Assembly: GCF_000622405.1 (NCBI RefSeq)
Contig: NZ_JASF01000005.1
Coordinates: forward strand, 1,178,001-1,242,000
Source of the DNA: Sulfitobacter donghicola DSW-25 = KCTC 12864 = JCM 14565
GTDB taxonomy: Bacteria; Pseudomonadota; Alphaproteobacteria; Rhodobacterales; Rhodobacteraceae
Direction of reading: 5' to 3'
DNA length: 64,000 nucleotides
Shown here piece by piece: positions 48,011 to 56,626 of this stretch. Each line of letters opens with the position of its first letter. Positions within the stretch are counted from its first letter, which is position 1. Both the position numbers and the translations under genes were made by a program. The notes below the pieces were generated by a model. The model was given only the letters and a program-made list of their open reading frames with translations. It was not told where the DNA came from and did not search any database.

Positions 48011-49182
48011 ATACTGGTATAGCGCTGCTAGCGTTCGCTTATGTCCTCAGCCAGTTTTTTCGCGCCTTTCTGGCGGTCCTTAGCCCGTTTTTGGCAACCG
48101 ATATCGGCGCGACACCAGAAGACCTGGCCTTTGCCTCTGGCCTTTGGTTTCTCACCTTTGCCGCGATCCAGCCTCCTGTTGGGTGGGCGTTGGATACCAT
48201 CGGTCCGCGGCGTACTGCGGCTGTGCTATTGCTTATCGGCGGCGGTGGCGGGGCTGCTGTCTTTGCAATGGCGATCGCACCTGCCCACGTCGCAATCGCA
48301 ATGGCACTGATTGGCATCGGCTGCGCGCCCGTTTTGATGGCATCATACTATATTTTTGCTTTGGACCATCCACCTGCGAGGTTTGCCTTTTTGGCCGCCC
48401 TGATGGTTGGCGTCGGGACCTTGGGCAATATCGTCGCTTCATACCCGACCACCATCGCAGCCGAGACCGTGGGCTGGCGCGCCTCGCTTTGGGGGTTGGC
48501 CGCCATATCCTGCGGCACAGCTATCGGCATCTGGTTTGCCGTGCGCGACCCTGTCAAAGAACCAACCGAGCAAAAAGGCAGCTTTGCCGAGGTGCTGCGC
48601 ATCCGCGCGCTTTGGTTCATCTTTCCCTTGCTGTTGGTCAGCTATGCCGAGGTCGGCGCCTTGCGCGGTCTATGGATTGGCCCTTACCTAACCGAAGTCT
48701 TCCACGCCGAACCACGTCTGATCGGGCAGGCCACATTGGCCATGGGCATTGCCATGGTCATCGGCCCAATGGCCTATAGCCCGCTGGACAGAATATTTAA
48801 CACCCGAAAATGGGTCGTCTTTGTTGGCAGTGCAGGTATCCTTCTTTCAACCATCGGGATGCTGCTGCTGATTGATACAGATGTGATGTGGATCATCATC
48901 CTGATGTGCGCAGTTGGTTTCTTTGGCTCGACCTACCCTGCCCTAATGGCCCATGGCCGCAGCCTTTTGCCGCGCCATCTGGTTGGCCGAGGCGTAACTG
49001 TTTTGAACCTGTGCAGTGTTGGCGGCGTGGGAATTGCGCAGGTCTTATCGGGGCGAATCCATTCTGCCTATTCCAAACAAGAGCTAGTCGCGCTTCCCTA
49101 CACGATGATCCTTCTTTTCTTTGCTGTGTTGGTGACTATTGGCCTCATCCTTTACCTGTTTTCAACAGATACAAAGCCGTAA
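48007..49182 (+). CDS. MFS transporter
   Basis: This inner-membrane carrier has about 12 hydrophobic segments in 391 residues, with the first-helix pattern AYVLSQFFRAFLAVLSPFLATDIG and the loop motif VGWALDTIGPRRT. The start at ATG 48007 lies within the ATGA formed with the aldolase stop; an in-frame ATG at 47989 is an alternative. Its close coupling to the aldolase suggests uptake of the acid or sugar acid that the aldolase handles; substrate unknown. Confidence 0.88.
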   Translation: MNTGIALLAFAYVLSQFFRAFLAVLSPFLATDIGATPEDLAFASGLWFLTFAAIQPPVGWALDTIGPRRTAAVLLLIGGGGGAAVFAMAIAPAHVAIAMALIGIGCAPVLMASYYIFALDHPPARFAFLAALMVGVGTLGNIVASYPTTIAAETVGWRASLWGLAAISCGTAIGIWFAVRDPVKEPTEQKGSFAEVLRIRALWFIFPLLLVSYAEVGALRGLWIGPYLTEVFHAEPRLIGQATLAMGIAMVIGPMAYSPLDRIFNTRKWVVFVGSAGILLSTIGMLLLIDTDVMWIIILMCAVGFFGSTYPALMAHGRSLLPRHLVGRGVTVLNLCSVGGVGIAQVLSGRIHSAYSKQELVALPYTMILLFFAVLVTIGLILYLFSTDTKP

Positions 49183-49260
49183 TGCCCCTGCCCCTTTCAA
49201 ATAGGGCAAAAGCGGTATAACAGGCCCGCACCATCATACACACAAACTGGAGAAAACGAG

Positions 49261-50283
49261 ATGGGTTATCGCGTTGTTATCGCCGGTGCCACAGGCAATG
49301 TGGGCCGTGAAATGCTGAACATTCTGGCCGAGCGCCAGTTCCCTGTAGACGAAATCGCAGTACTTGCCAGCCGCAGGTCACTGGGTACGGAAGTCAGCTT
49401 TGGCGACAAGACGGTTAAGACGCAAGACCTTGATACGTTCGACTTCACTGGCTGGGATATGGCGCTGTTCGCTGTTGGCTCTGACGCCACAAAGAAATAC
49501 GCGCCATTGGCGGCAAAAGCGGGATGTGTCGTGATCGATAACTCGTCGCTGTACCGCTATGACGCGGATATTCCGTTGATCGTCCCTGAGGTAAACCCAG
49601 AGGCCGTTCACCAGTATTCCAACAAAAACATCATCGCTAACCCCAACTGTTCGACCGCGCAGATGGTTGTGGCGCTAAAGCCGCTACATGACCGCGCAAC
49701 GATCAAACGCGTTGTGGTCAGCACGTATCAGTCCGTTTCCGGTTCCGGAAAAGAGGGCGCTGACGAGCTGTGGGAACAGACCAAGAGCATCTACAACCCG
49801 ATCAAAGATGTGCCACCGAACAAGTTCCAAAAGCAGATCGCGTTTAACGTAATCCCGCAGATCGACGTGTTCATGGATTCCGGCGACACCAAAGAAGAAT
49901 GGAAGATGATGGTTGAGACGAAGAAAATCGTCGACCCTTCCATCAAAGTGACAGCAACATGTGTTCGCGTTCCTGTCTTTGTTGGGCACGCGGAATCGAT
50001 CAACATCGAATTCGAAGACCATCTGGACGAAAACGAAGCCCGCGACATCCTGCAAGAAGCACCAGGTATCATGGTGATCGATAAGCGCGAAGCGGGTGGC
50101 TATGTTACCCCGATCGAATGCGTTGGCGACTTTGCCACGTTCATCAGCCGTATCCGTCAAGACAGCACGATCGACAATGGCATCAACCTGTGGTGCGTTT
50201 CTGACAACCTGCGCAAGGGTGCTGCCCTGAACGCGGTTCAGATCGCCGAACTCTTGGGTCGTGAAGTGCTCAAGAAAGGCTGA
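49261..50283 (+). CDS. asd: Aspartate-semialdehyde dehydrogenase
   Basis: Asd makes aspartate semialdehyde for lysine, threonine, methionine and diaminopimelate. The 340-aa enzyme has VVIAGATGNVGREML at the N-terminus, the active-site Cys130 in NPNCSTAQ, and the base-histidine region VFVGHAESINIEF. The ATG at 49261 follows TGGAGAAAACG. It is alone, with a strong terminator behind it. Confidence 0.95.
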   Translation: MGYRVVIAGATGNVGREMLNILAERQFPVDEIAVLASRRSLGTEVSFGDKTVKTQDLDTFDFTGWDMALFAVGSDATKKYAPLAAKAGCVVIDNSSLYRYDADIPLIVPEVNPEAVHQYSNKNIIANPNCSTAQMVVALKPLHDRATIKRVVVSTYQSVSGSGKEGADELWEQTKSIYNPIKDVPPNKFQKQIAFNVIPQIDVFMDSGDTKEEWKMMVETKKIVDPSIKVTATCVRVPVFVGHAESINIEFEDHLDENEARDILQEAPGIMVIDKREAGGYVTPIECVGDFATFISRIRQDSTIDNGINLWCVSDNLRKGAALNAVQIAELLGREVLKKG

Positions 50284-50306
50284 TTTCCGCCCAAATCAAA
50301 GACCTA

Positions 50307-50338
50307 GAGGGGTGCCTGAAAGGGCGCCCCTTTTTCTT
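50307..50338 (+). terminator. Rho-independent terminator of asd
   Basis: An AGGGGTGCC-type arm (50308-50316) pairs with GGCGCCCCT (about 50323-50331, one G-T pair), followed by a run of T with one C. It closes asd 24 bases after its stop. Confidence 0.85.
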
Positions 50339-50387
50339 TTCAACGACGCATTGCATGGTAACGGGACTTAAAAAGGACTTTGTGATT

Positions 50388-52010
50388 ATGCGTTTTCTTT
50401 CTGTTGCTCTTGTTGCTTTACCGCTGCCTATTATGGCGGAAACATTCACCACAACATCATCGCCCACGGCCGCGACTGTTTATTCTGGCTTTGCCATGGT
50501 GACTCGGGAAGTAAGCGTCGAGGTACCCGCTGGCGCGCATCAGATCATCTTGCCCGACCTGCCTCAATGGGTGGACGCAGGCAGCCTTCGCGCCAGCATC
50601 TCGGGCGCTGATATTACCAGCACAAGGTTGCGCACAGCGGCATTGCCACCCCAACCAGACAGCGACAGCCAAGCGGTTGTTGCTGCCAAAGAACAGATCA
50701 AACTAGCGGAACGCGCCCTGCGGGATTTGGATGACGCGATCCAAGACGCTGAGCTGGCCATTCAATCTGCTGAAGCGCGCCTCGCGTTTCTAGGCAACCT
50801 TTCTTCGAGTGAGACACTGCCCTCTGATCCCCTAGCGCTGGCCGAATTGGCCGCGATGATCGAGGCCCAGACCCTGACCGCCAAACAAACCCAGCTTAAC
50901 GCACAACGGGAAGCACGCCAGATTTCAGAGGCCCGCCCTGATTTGCTACGCGATCTAGAGGATGCAAAAGCCGCACTAGACGCGCTTACCCCTCCTGCGG
51001 AACCAAAGGCCTTACTGGCCTTGTCTGTTGACGCAAAAGAGGCTGGTACAATCATCGCAACCGTTAGTTACCCTGCGCGCGCGTCATGGCAACCAACCTA
51101 TGATGTCGCCCTCGCCACAGGCGACGACGCCACAATGACGCTGCGCCGCGCCGCGCTTGTGCATCAGAACACTGGCGAAAATTGGGACAACATCGCGCTG
51201 ACCCTTTCGACCCTGACACCTAGTGGCCAGATTGTTCCATCCGAGCTTTATCCGCCCCTCCTGCGGTTTGAAGACCCCCAGTTGCGGGCCAAACTTCAAC
51301 GATCAGTAAGCGGCCTCAGCGCCGGTATGGCTGAGGATGTTGCGGAACCTGCAATGATGGAAGCCGCCCCTAGTCCGCAACCCAATTTTGACGGACCCGG
51401 TGTTCGCTACACACTCCCCTCCCCGATCAGCATCGCCCAAAATGCCGAAGGGGCGCGTGTAGAGCTGGACGCGCTCGAATTTGGCGCACGCGTTTTCGCC
51501 CGTGCAGTGCCAGCCAGCGACCAGACAGCGTTTCTGATGGCGGAATCTGAAAACGCCAGCAAAGAGTCCCTTCTTGCCGCCAATAGCGCGCAGATTTTTG
51601 TGGACGGTACCCTTGTAGGGCAAAGCTATTTCTCGGCGGTGCCTGCGGGGGGCGAGATCGTTCAGGCCTTTGGCCCGATCGAAGATTTGCGGCTAAAACG
51701 AACAGTGCTTGACCTAAGTGAAGGGGATCGCGGCTTGATCAGCCGAACCAATGCGCAAACTCAGGAAATCCGCATGGAAATCGAAAACCTTGGCGCGAAA
51801 GCATGGGATGTCGAGCTGTTGGAGGCGATCCCTTACAGCGAACAAGACGATTTGGAAATCGAATGGAGCGCCAAGCCGCAGCCAAGCATCACCGACGTAG
51901 ATAACCGCCGCGGCCTTATGCAATGGAACTTTTCCATTGGTGCCAATGATAACAAAGAGATCACAACCGAGCAGTTCATTCGCTGGCCGGATGGCAAAGT
52001 GCTGCGTTAG
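50388..52010 (+). CDS. DUF4139/DUF4140 (mucoidy-inhibitor-A-like) secreted protein
   Basis: This 540-aa protein has a signal peptide ending near LPIMAE (residue 17). The first part, TTTSSPTAATVYSGFAMVTREVSVEVPAGAHQIILPDLP, matches DUF4140. A charged helical stretch at about 105-205 (LAERALRDLDDAIQDAELAIQS) looks like a coiled coil. The C-terminal DUF4139 has SYPARASWQPTYDVAL and LEAIPYSEQDDLEIEW. The family occurs in many bacteria and eukaryotes; function unclear. The ATG at 50388 follows AAAGGAC. It converges on the RHH gene with a 4-base overlap. Confidence 0.85.
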   Translation: MRFLSVALVALPLPIMAETFTTTSSPTAATVYSGFAMVTREVSVEVPAGAHQIILPDLPQWVDAGSLRASISGADITSTRLRTAALPPQPDSDSQAVVAAKEQIKLAERALRDLDDAIQDAELAIQSAEARLAFLGNLSSSETLPSDPLALAELAAMIEAQTLTAKQTQLNAQREARQISEARPDLLRDLEDAKAALDALTPPAEPKALLALSVDAKEAGTIIATVSYPARASWQPTYDVALATGDDATMTLRRAALVHQNTGENWDNIALTLSTLTPSGQIVPSELYPPLLRFEDPQLRAKLQRSVSGLSAGMAEDVAEPAMMEAAPSPQPNFDGPGVRYTLPSPISIAQNAEGARVELDALEFGARVFARAVPASDQTAFLMAESENASKESLLAANSAQIFVDGTLVGQSYFSAVPAGGEIVQAFGPIEDLRLKRTVLDLSEGDRGLISRTNAQTQEIRMEIENLGAKAWDVELLEAIPYSEQDDLEIEWSAKPQPSITDVDNRRGLMQWNFSIGANDNKEITTEQFIRWPDGKVLR

Positions 52011-52720
52011 GCGCCCGTCACCACAAAGCCATCTGGTGCTAAATATCCGGTAACATCTAGAGGGTGACCAGGCATGGCTGCCCTGAACCGTTTGACCAAA
52101 GTTTGATACCGCAGCCCAAGCGCGCCTAAGTTACACAGATGCCGCCCTGTAGAAGTGACATAGATCGCCAGACCAGCACCAACAGGCCGCAGCTCCATCC
52201 CCTCAACCGCGAGGCGGTTTATCAGATCTGGCCAGCTCTTGGCCTCTGCAAACAGGTTTTTCAGCAGGGCCAACCGCGTTGCATCAATGCGACCTGCAGG
52301 CATAGTTTCTGTTTTCATACTGCATTTAGGGTGAGCAGGAATCGGGCCAAGACGTTCTTTCAGGTCAGCATAAGGGTATCCGATATCGCGACCATGGCAC
52401 AGCTTGGTCCCACAGCTTTTCTTTATCAGCGCAATATCATCGCCTTCCTTGTGCACAGCATACCCGTGCAACCTTAAGCGAGTGGTCAATTCAGACCAAT
52501 CCGCAGCCTCTGCGAGGTCTCGCCCCACTAGAACGCGAAAGGCGTCCAACAGGCTATCACTGGAAACCTTGGAACCGCCTGCCAGCACCTGACGATCAAC
52601 TTCACGTTTCAAAAGCTGGCGAACCATATGCCCAACGCTCACATCCTGCGCGGTAGCAACACGTTGCGCGCCTGACAGCAATTCGCGCGGTAACCTAAGG
52701 GTGACTGATTCCAAATCCAT
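52007..52720 (-). CDS. Ribbon-helix-helix protein with two copies of a relaxase-tail-like module
   Basis: This 237-aa protein begins with a ribbon-helix-helix domain (VTLRLPRELLSGAQRVATAQDVSVGHMVRQLLKRE, residues 6-40). Two related units of about 63 residues follow, at 69-131 and 157-220. Both share AEA, W, a leucine-rich helix, G, a short beta region, LC, G, Y, L and a closing PxHP. The W-x2-L, RL, G, G pattern recalls a module found behind relaxases. No conjugation gene is near, so the likely role is a DNA-binding regulator. Start ATG 52720. Function unknown. Confidence 0.72.
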   Translation of the reverse strand: MDLESVTLRLPRELLSGAQRVATAQDVSVGHMVRQLLKREVDRQVLAGGSKVSSDSLLDAFRVLVGRDLAEAADWSELTTRLRLHGYAVHKEGDDIALIKKSCGTKLCHGRDIGYPYADLKERLGPIPAHPKCSMKTETMPAGRIDATRLALLKNLFAEAKSWPDLINRLAVEGMELRPVGAGLAIYVTSTGRHLCNLGALGLRYQTLVKRFRAAMPGHPLDVTGYLAPDGFVVTGA

Positions 52721-52735
52721 ACCTAAGCCTGCGAC

Positions 52736-52745
52736 AACCTAGGTT
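52736..52745. promoter_or_regulatory. 10-bp palindrome upstream of the RHH gene
   Basis: AACCTAGGTT is a perfect 10-bp palindrome 16 bases before the RHH-gene start and shares two bases with the CtrA-like box. It is a fitting size for a ribbon-helix-helix operator, perhaps for autoregulation. Inference only. Confidence 0.35.
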
Positions 52746-52758
52746 AATGACCCGTTAA
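52744..52758. promoter_or_regulatory. CtrA-type box TTAA-N7-TTAA
   Basis: TTAA at 52744-52747 and TTAA at 52755-52758 have exactly seven bases between, which is the consensus for the alphaproteobacterial cell-cycle regulator CtrA. It lies 24 bases before the RHH-gene start and about 220 bases before the next rightward gene. This is the only exact match seen in the window. Binding is not shown. Confidence 0.5.
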
Positions 52759-52980
52759 CATCGAGCCGCACCCTCAGGACGGATTGGATTTAAAAGGTAA
52801 AACAGCGCCATTGACGTGGCGCCCAACGACCCACATTGAAAAATCTCGACGCGTGAACGCCTCTAGCGATATGCAGAATTCACACCAAATTCGAAAGAAA
52901 ACGCTGTTCCTTGGCAACCATTTGAAAACCCTAAACCGTGATAACTCCATTTGCCGTGGGGGCGTACTTAGGGGTGAGAC

Positions 52981-53361
52981 ATGAACGAAGTAATCAAAAT
53001 CCGGCTATCCGAGCAGGTTCAGTTGGATCAGGGAAGGCTTGGGCTGCTCTATACGCAATTGGGTGACGCAGGCGCGGAAAGCGTTGTTTGCCGCGCGATG
53101 GAGGAACTCGCAGTGCGGCTTTCGCAATGTGAAACATTGTGGCGCAACAACAACCAGACCCAGCTGCGCAAACATGCGCGATCTCTCATTGCGATTTCCG
53201 ATCAGATCGGGATGGACAAACTGGCGCAGATTTCCAGCGATGTAACCCATGCAATTGATGCGCAGGATGATGTGGCGATCGCAGCCACCCTATCGCGGCT
53301 TTTGCGGATCGGTGAAAAATCTCTGGCAGCTATTTGGATCATGGATGATCTCAGCCTATGA
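52981..53361 (+). CDS. Small all-helical protein, possibly Hpt-like
   Basis: This 126-aa protein is helical throughout, with no signal peptide or membrane segment. The centre LRKHARSLIAISDQIGMDKLAQISSDV resembles the phosphotransfer helix pair of Hpt domains (H-x3-...-G-x3-LA), but the likely phospho-histidine, His65, sits two places from the expected spot relative to the glycine, and no Lys-Gly follows it. So it may be a degenerate Hpt or unrelated. The ATG follows AGGGGTGAG. It diverges from the RHH gene across a 260-base gap that holds the CtrA-type box. No kinase is adjacent. Confidence 0.6.
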   Translation: MNEVIKIRLSEQVQLDQGRLGLLYTQLGDAGAESVVCRAMEELAVRLSQCETLWRNNNQTQLRKHARSLIAISDQIGMDKLAQISSDVTHAIDAQDDVAIAATLSRLLRIGEKSLAAIWIMDDLSL

Positions 53362-53432
53362 GGGTGGTTGCAGCCTTTGCACGATGGGATAGTCTGCGTT
53401 GAAATAGATACCCACTGAAAGGTTGCCACCCT

Positions 53433-54815
53433 ATGACTCTCAGCTTTGCAGCACCCGCTGATAACGCAATTGATCTGAATGTAATATCTCAGGATGATCT
53501 AGGGAACTGGCTGGAAAACCAACCTGCAGCGACAAAGGCTTGGGTTTTGGCAAACGGGTTTTCTGGCCGGATTGGCGAAGCATTGGTTGTGCCGGATACG
53601 GAAGGGCAACCAAGGCTTGCGCTGGCGGGATACGGGTCAACTGCCGCGCGTGCGCGGGGTCGCTTCGCCTTGGCTGCTGCGGCGACAAAACTGCCATCAG
53701 GCGATTACCGCATCACCAGCGGATTGCCCGATGATCAAGCCGAGGTAGAGGCATTGGGGTGGTTGCTGAGCGGTTATCGTTTTGATCGCTATAAGTCAGC
53801 CACACCGATGCGGGCACATTTGGTTGCCCCTGATGGGATCGACGTTGCGAAGGTAGAAGCGATTGCGAATGGGGAAGCTTTGACCCGAACGCTGATCAAT
53901 ACACCTGCCTCTGATATGGGGCCGCCAGATTTAGAGAAAGCTGCGCGTGAACTTGCGGGCGCACATGGGGCCTCCATCAATGTGATCGTGGGCGACGAGC
54001 TGTTAAAAGAGAACCTACCGATGATCCATACGGTGGGACGCGCAGCAAATCGTGCGCCTCGGTTGATCGATATCCGCTGGGGTGGCTCTGGCCCGACACT
54101 CACCTTGGTTGGGAAAGGTGTTTGCTTTGACACGGGCGGCCTTAACATCAAACCCGGATCGTCGATGGGTTTGATGAAAAAAGACATGGGCGGAGCGGCG
54201 GCTGTGCTGGGGCTTGCCCATATGATTATGGCGGCCAAAGCGAATGTTCAGTTGCGGGTTCTCATTCCTGCAGTCGAAAATTCCATATCCGACAATGCTT
54301 ATCGCCCTCAGGATATCCTGACCTCCCGCAAGGGGCTAACCGTTGAAATCAACAACACCGACGCCGAAGGGCGGTTGGTTTTGGCAGATGCGCTGGCCCT
54401 TGCGGATGAGGAAAAACCGGATCAGATCATTTCTATGGCGACCTTAACAGGGGCCGCTCGTGTAGCTGTTGGCCCCGACCTTGCCCCGTATTTTAGCGAT
54501 GATGCAAATTTCGTAACCGCGCTGGAGGCTTCGGCCGCAAAGGTCAGCGACCCTGTTTGGCGCATGCCCTTCCACACGCCTTATGAATCGATGATCGAAC
54601 CCGACATTGCTGATCTAGATAACGCACCCAAAGGTGGCTTTGCAGGCTGCATCACAGCGGCTCTTTTCCTGCGCCGGTTCGTTACCGATAGTAACTACGC
54701 GCACTTCGACATATACGGCTGGCAACCCAGCGCTGCACCCGCACGCGCTAAAGGTGGCGTCGGGCAAGGAACCCGCGCGCTGCTAGATGCTATCGACAGG
54801 ATTTTGACCCCATGA
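53433..54815 (+). CDS. Leucyl aminopeptidase (M17 family)
   Basis: This 460-aa two-zinc aminopeptidase has the M17 motifs: LVGKGVCFDTGGLNIKP, which carries the metal lysine and aspartate, and NTDAEGRLVLADAL at 308-321 with Asp310, Glu312 and the catalytic Arg314. It trims N-terminal residues from peptides in the cytoplasm. The N-terminal domain is shorter and unlike PepA, as in the PepB-like branch. The next gene overlaps its stop by four bases, so both are one operon. Confidence 0.92.
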   Translation: MTLSFAAPADNAIDLNVISQDDLGNWLENQPAATKAWVLANGFSGRIGEALVVPDTEGQPRLALAGYGSTAARARGRFALAAAATKLPSGDYRITSGLPDDQAEVEALGWLLSGYRFDRYKSATPMRAHLVAPDGIDVAKVEAIANGEALTRTLINTPASDMGPPDLEKAARELAGAHGASINVIVGDELLKENLPMIHTVGRAANRAPRLIDIRWGGSGPTLTLVGKGVCFDTGGLNIKPGSSMGLMKKDMGGAAAVLGLAHMIMAAKANVQLRVLIPAVENSISDNAYRPQDILTSRKGLTVEINNTDAEGRLVLADALALADEEKPDQIISMATLTGAARVAVGPDLAPYFSDDANFVTALEASAAKVSDPVWRMPFHTPYESMIEPDIADLDNAPKGGFAGCITAALFLRRFVTDSNYAHFDIYGWQPSAAPARAKGGVGQGTRALLDAIDRILTP

Positions 54816-55603
54816 GCCACCCACGACTAACCCCCGATCCAGACCGCATGCCGCTAAAAGAAACGGCCCAAATCGGGCGCGGCGTTGTTAACCTATTGCG
54901 CAAACCAAACGGTGCGCGCGACCGCCAGTTGCTTTTGGGGACAGAAGTGACCGTTTATTCCCGCGAAGACGGTTGGGCCTATGTGCAATCCGCTGTTGAC
55001 GGGTATTGCGGTTTTGTTGGCGTATCGTCCTTGGCAAAGCCCCAGCCGATCACGCATAAGGTAACCGCCGCAGGCAGCCACGGTTATCAGAATGCCAATT
55101 TCAAGGCGATTGATCGTTGTGCCCTAAGCCACGGCAGCTTGTTGGCTTCGTTGGGCGAGAAAGACGGTTTCATAAACACCAGCCATGGTTTTGTGCCGAA
55201 ACAGCATATTGCGCCAATCGAGCATTTTGAGGACGACCCTGCCCAAGTCGCCGCGCAGTTTGTCGGCACGCCATACCTCTGGGGTGGCAACAGCCGCTGG
55301 GGCATTGATTGCTCTGGTCTGGTGCAGGCCGCCTGTCGTGCTTGCGCAATCCCTTGTGGTGGTGACACCGACATGCAGGAAGCCGAACTGGGAGAATTGT
55401 TGCCAGACGGGTCTCTTCCCCAACGCAATGACGTTCTATTCTGGAAGGGCCACGTAGCCATTGTATGGGATGAGGAAACCCTCATCCACGCCAATGCACA
55501 TTATATGGCGACTGTCTTTGAACCCATCGAAGAAGCGATTGCCCGCATTGAAGAAACAGACGGGCCCGTCACCTCGCACCGCAGGCTGCCTACGGCTGTT
55601 TGA
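54812..55603 (+). CDS. NlpC/P60-family cell-wall peptidase with SH3-like part
   Basis: This 263-aa protein has a bacterial-SH3-like part (VTVYSREDGWAYVQSAVDGYCGFVGVSSL) and a C-terminal NlpC/P60 domain: PYLWGGNSRWGIDCSGLVQAA with nucleophile Cys167 and the base His214 in GHVAIVW. The family cuts gamma-D-Glu-meso-DAP bonds in peptidoglycan peptides. No signal peptide is visible, so it probably recycles wall peptides in the cytoplasm, which fits its coupling (ATGA) with the leucyl aminopeptidase. Confidence 0.9.
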   Translation: MSHPRLTPDPDRMPLKETAQIGRGVVNLLRKPNGARDRQLLLGTEVTVYSREDGWAYVQSAVDGYCGFVGVSSLAKPQPITHKVTAAGSHGYQNANFKAIDRCALSHGSLLASLGEKDGFINTSHGFVPKQHIAPIEHFEDDPAQVAAQFVGTPYLWGGNSRWGIDCSGLVQAACRACAIPCGGDTDMQEAELGELLPDGSLPQRNDVLFWKGHVAIVWDEETLIHANAHYMATVFEPIEEAIARIEETDGPVTSHRRLPTAV

Positions 55604-55641
55604 ACTGCGCAGAGCTGTTCATGTTGCCCCTGCAAGATGCT

Positions 55642-55659
55642 CGCCCGTGTAAACGGGCG
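55642..55659. terminator. Hairpin between convergent NlpC/P60 and DUF2794 genes
   Basis: CGCCCGT at 55642-55648 pairs perfectly with 55653-55659 around GTAA. No T-run follows on either strand. It may end or stabilise transcripts of the convergent genes. Confidence 0.35.
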
Positions 55660-55708
55660 GGTAAAAGTACAAGCCGTCTGCCCCCACCCCCTCTGGCGGT
55701 TGCTAGGT

Positions 55709-56068
55709 CTAGTCAACGGCCCGAATAAGCTTGCGCTCAAGCACCCACAAGACAGGCTTGAGCTCATGCCCCCGTTTCAAAGTCTGCCCATCGGCACCGA
55801 TCACAGCATATAGGCCTTGTTTCATCCGCAGCTTGGGGCGCTTTTCGATCCGGTACAGGGGGATTTCGGCGGTACGTCGAAAAACGGAAAAGACGGCGAC
55901 CTCCCTCAAACAGGAAATGCCATAGTCGCGCCACTCACCCGCGGCTACCATACGCCCATAAAGCGATAAGATCACAGAAAGCTCGGTCCGATGAAACGCG
56001 ACCTGCTCAACGGGGCGGGTCGCGTTGCCGCCTGTTGTCGTATGTGTCGGAATAGTAGGTATATTCAT
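55709..56068 (-). CDS. DUF2794-family protein
   Basis: This 119-aa protein has the DUF2794 core VAFHRTELSVILSLYGRMVAAGEWRDYGISCLREVAVFSVFRRTAEIPLYRIEKRPKLR, which is compact and Arg/Lys-rich and limited largely to alphaproteobacteria. Function unknown. The ATG at 56068 was chosen; two nearby upstream starts cannot be excluded and no strong ribosome site is seen. It converges on the NlpC/P60 gene. Confidence 0.87.
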   Translation of the reverse strand: MNIPTIPTHTTTGGNATRPVEQVAFHRTELSVILSLYGRMVAAGEWRDYGISCLREVAVFSVFRRTAEIPLYRIEKRPKLRMKQGLYAVIGADGQTLKRGHELKPVLWVLERKLIRAVD

Positions 56069-56185
56069 ACCCATTAGATTTGCGTCAGGTGAAACGCAAA
56101 TCAAGCCCAAACCATCAATTTACTTGAACGCGTTACAAAACCGGGTACGGTAGAAAAATTGTGAAACGCATTGGAGGGGAGGACA

Positions 56186-56626
56186 ATGACACCACAGGAA
56201 CGCGCGGAGCGCGCAGCCGAAACGATGCTGGCCAAAGATTCAGCCTCTCGTGATCTCGGCATGAAGATCACCCATATCGCACCGGGAGCAGCGACGCTAA
56301 CCATGCCCGTAACAGCAAAAATGCTGAACGGGCACCAGATTTGCCATGGCGGATTCATCTTTACACTCGCAGACAGCGCATTTGCATTTGCCTGCAACAG
56401 CTACAATCGGCTGACCGTCGCGCAACAAAACCAGATCACCTATGTCACCTCTGGTAAAGCAGACGAGCTGTTAACCGCTACGGCCCTAGAAACGGCCCTG
56501 TCAGGGCGCTCAGGCGTATATGATGTTATGGTCACCGGAGAAGACGGGCGCATCGTTGCAACCATGCGCGGCCTATCACGCACGATAAAGGGGCAGTTGT
56601 TCCCCGAACACGGAGACGACACATGA
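56186..56626 (+). CDS. paaI: PaaI-type thioesterase (hotdog fold)
   Basis: This 146-aa hotdog-fold protein has the PaaI pattern MLNGHQICHGGFIFTLADSAFAFACNS, with the aspartate and glycine-rich turn used for thioester hydrolysis. It removes CoA from ring-hydroxylated phenylacetyl-CoA dead-end products. The ATG at 56186 follows GGAGGGGAGG. The stop overlaps the paaK start (ATGA), so both are one operon, but the epoxidase paaABCDE genes are not in the window. Confidence 0.9.
   Translation: MTPQERAERAAETMLAKDSASRDLGMKITHIAPGAATLTMPVTAKMLNGHQICHGGFIFTLADSAFAFACNSYNRLTVAQQNQITYVTSGKADELLTATALETALSGRSGVYDVMVTGEDGRIVATMRGLSRTIKGQLFPEHGDDT

Noticed and set aside
48144..48779. A 211-codon frame within the MFS transporter gene
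   Set aside because: Alternate-frame shadow, Arg/His-rich and without any motif.
52805..52822. A perfect 6-bp hairpin (GCGCCA/TGGCGC) in the gap upstream of the helical protein gene
   Set aside because: Short, no T-run and not placed as a terminator; likely chance, though it could be part of a leader.
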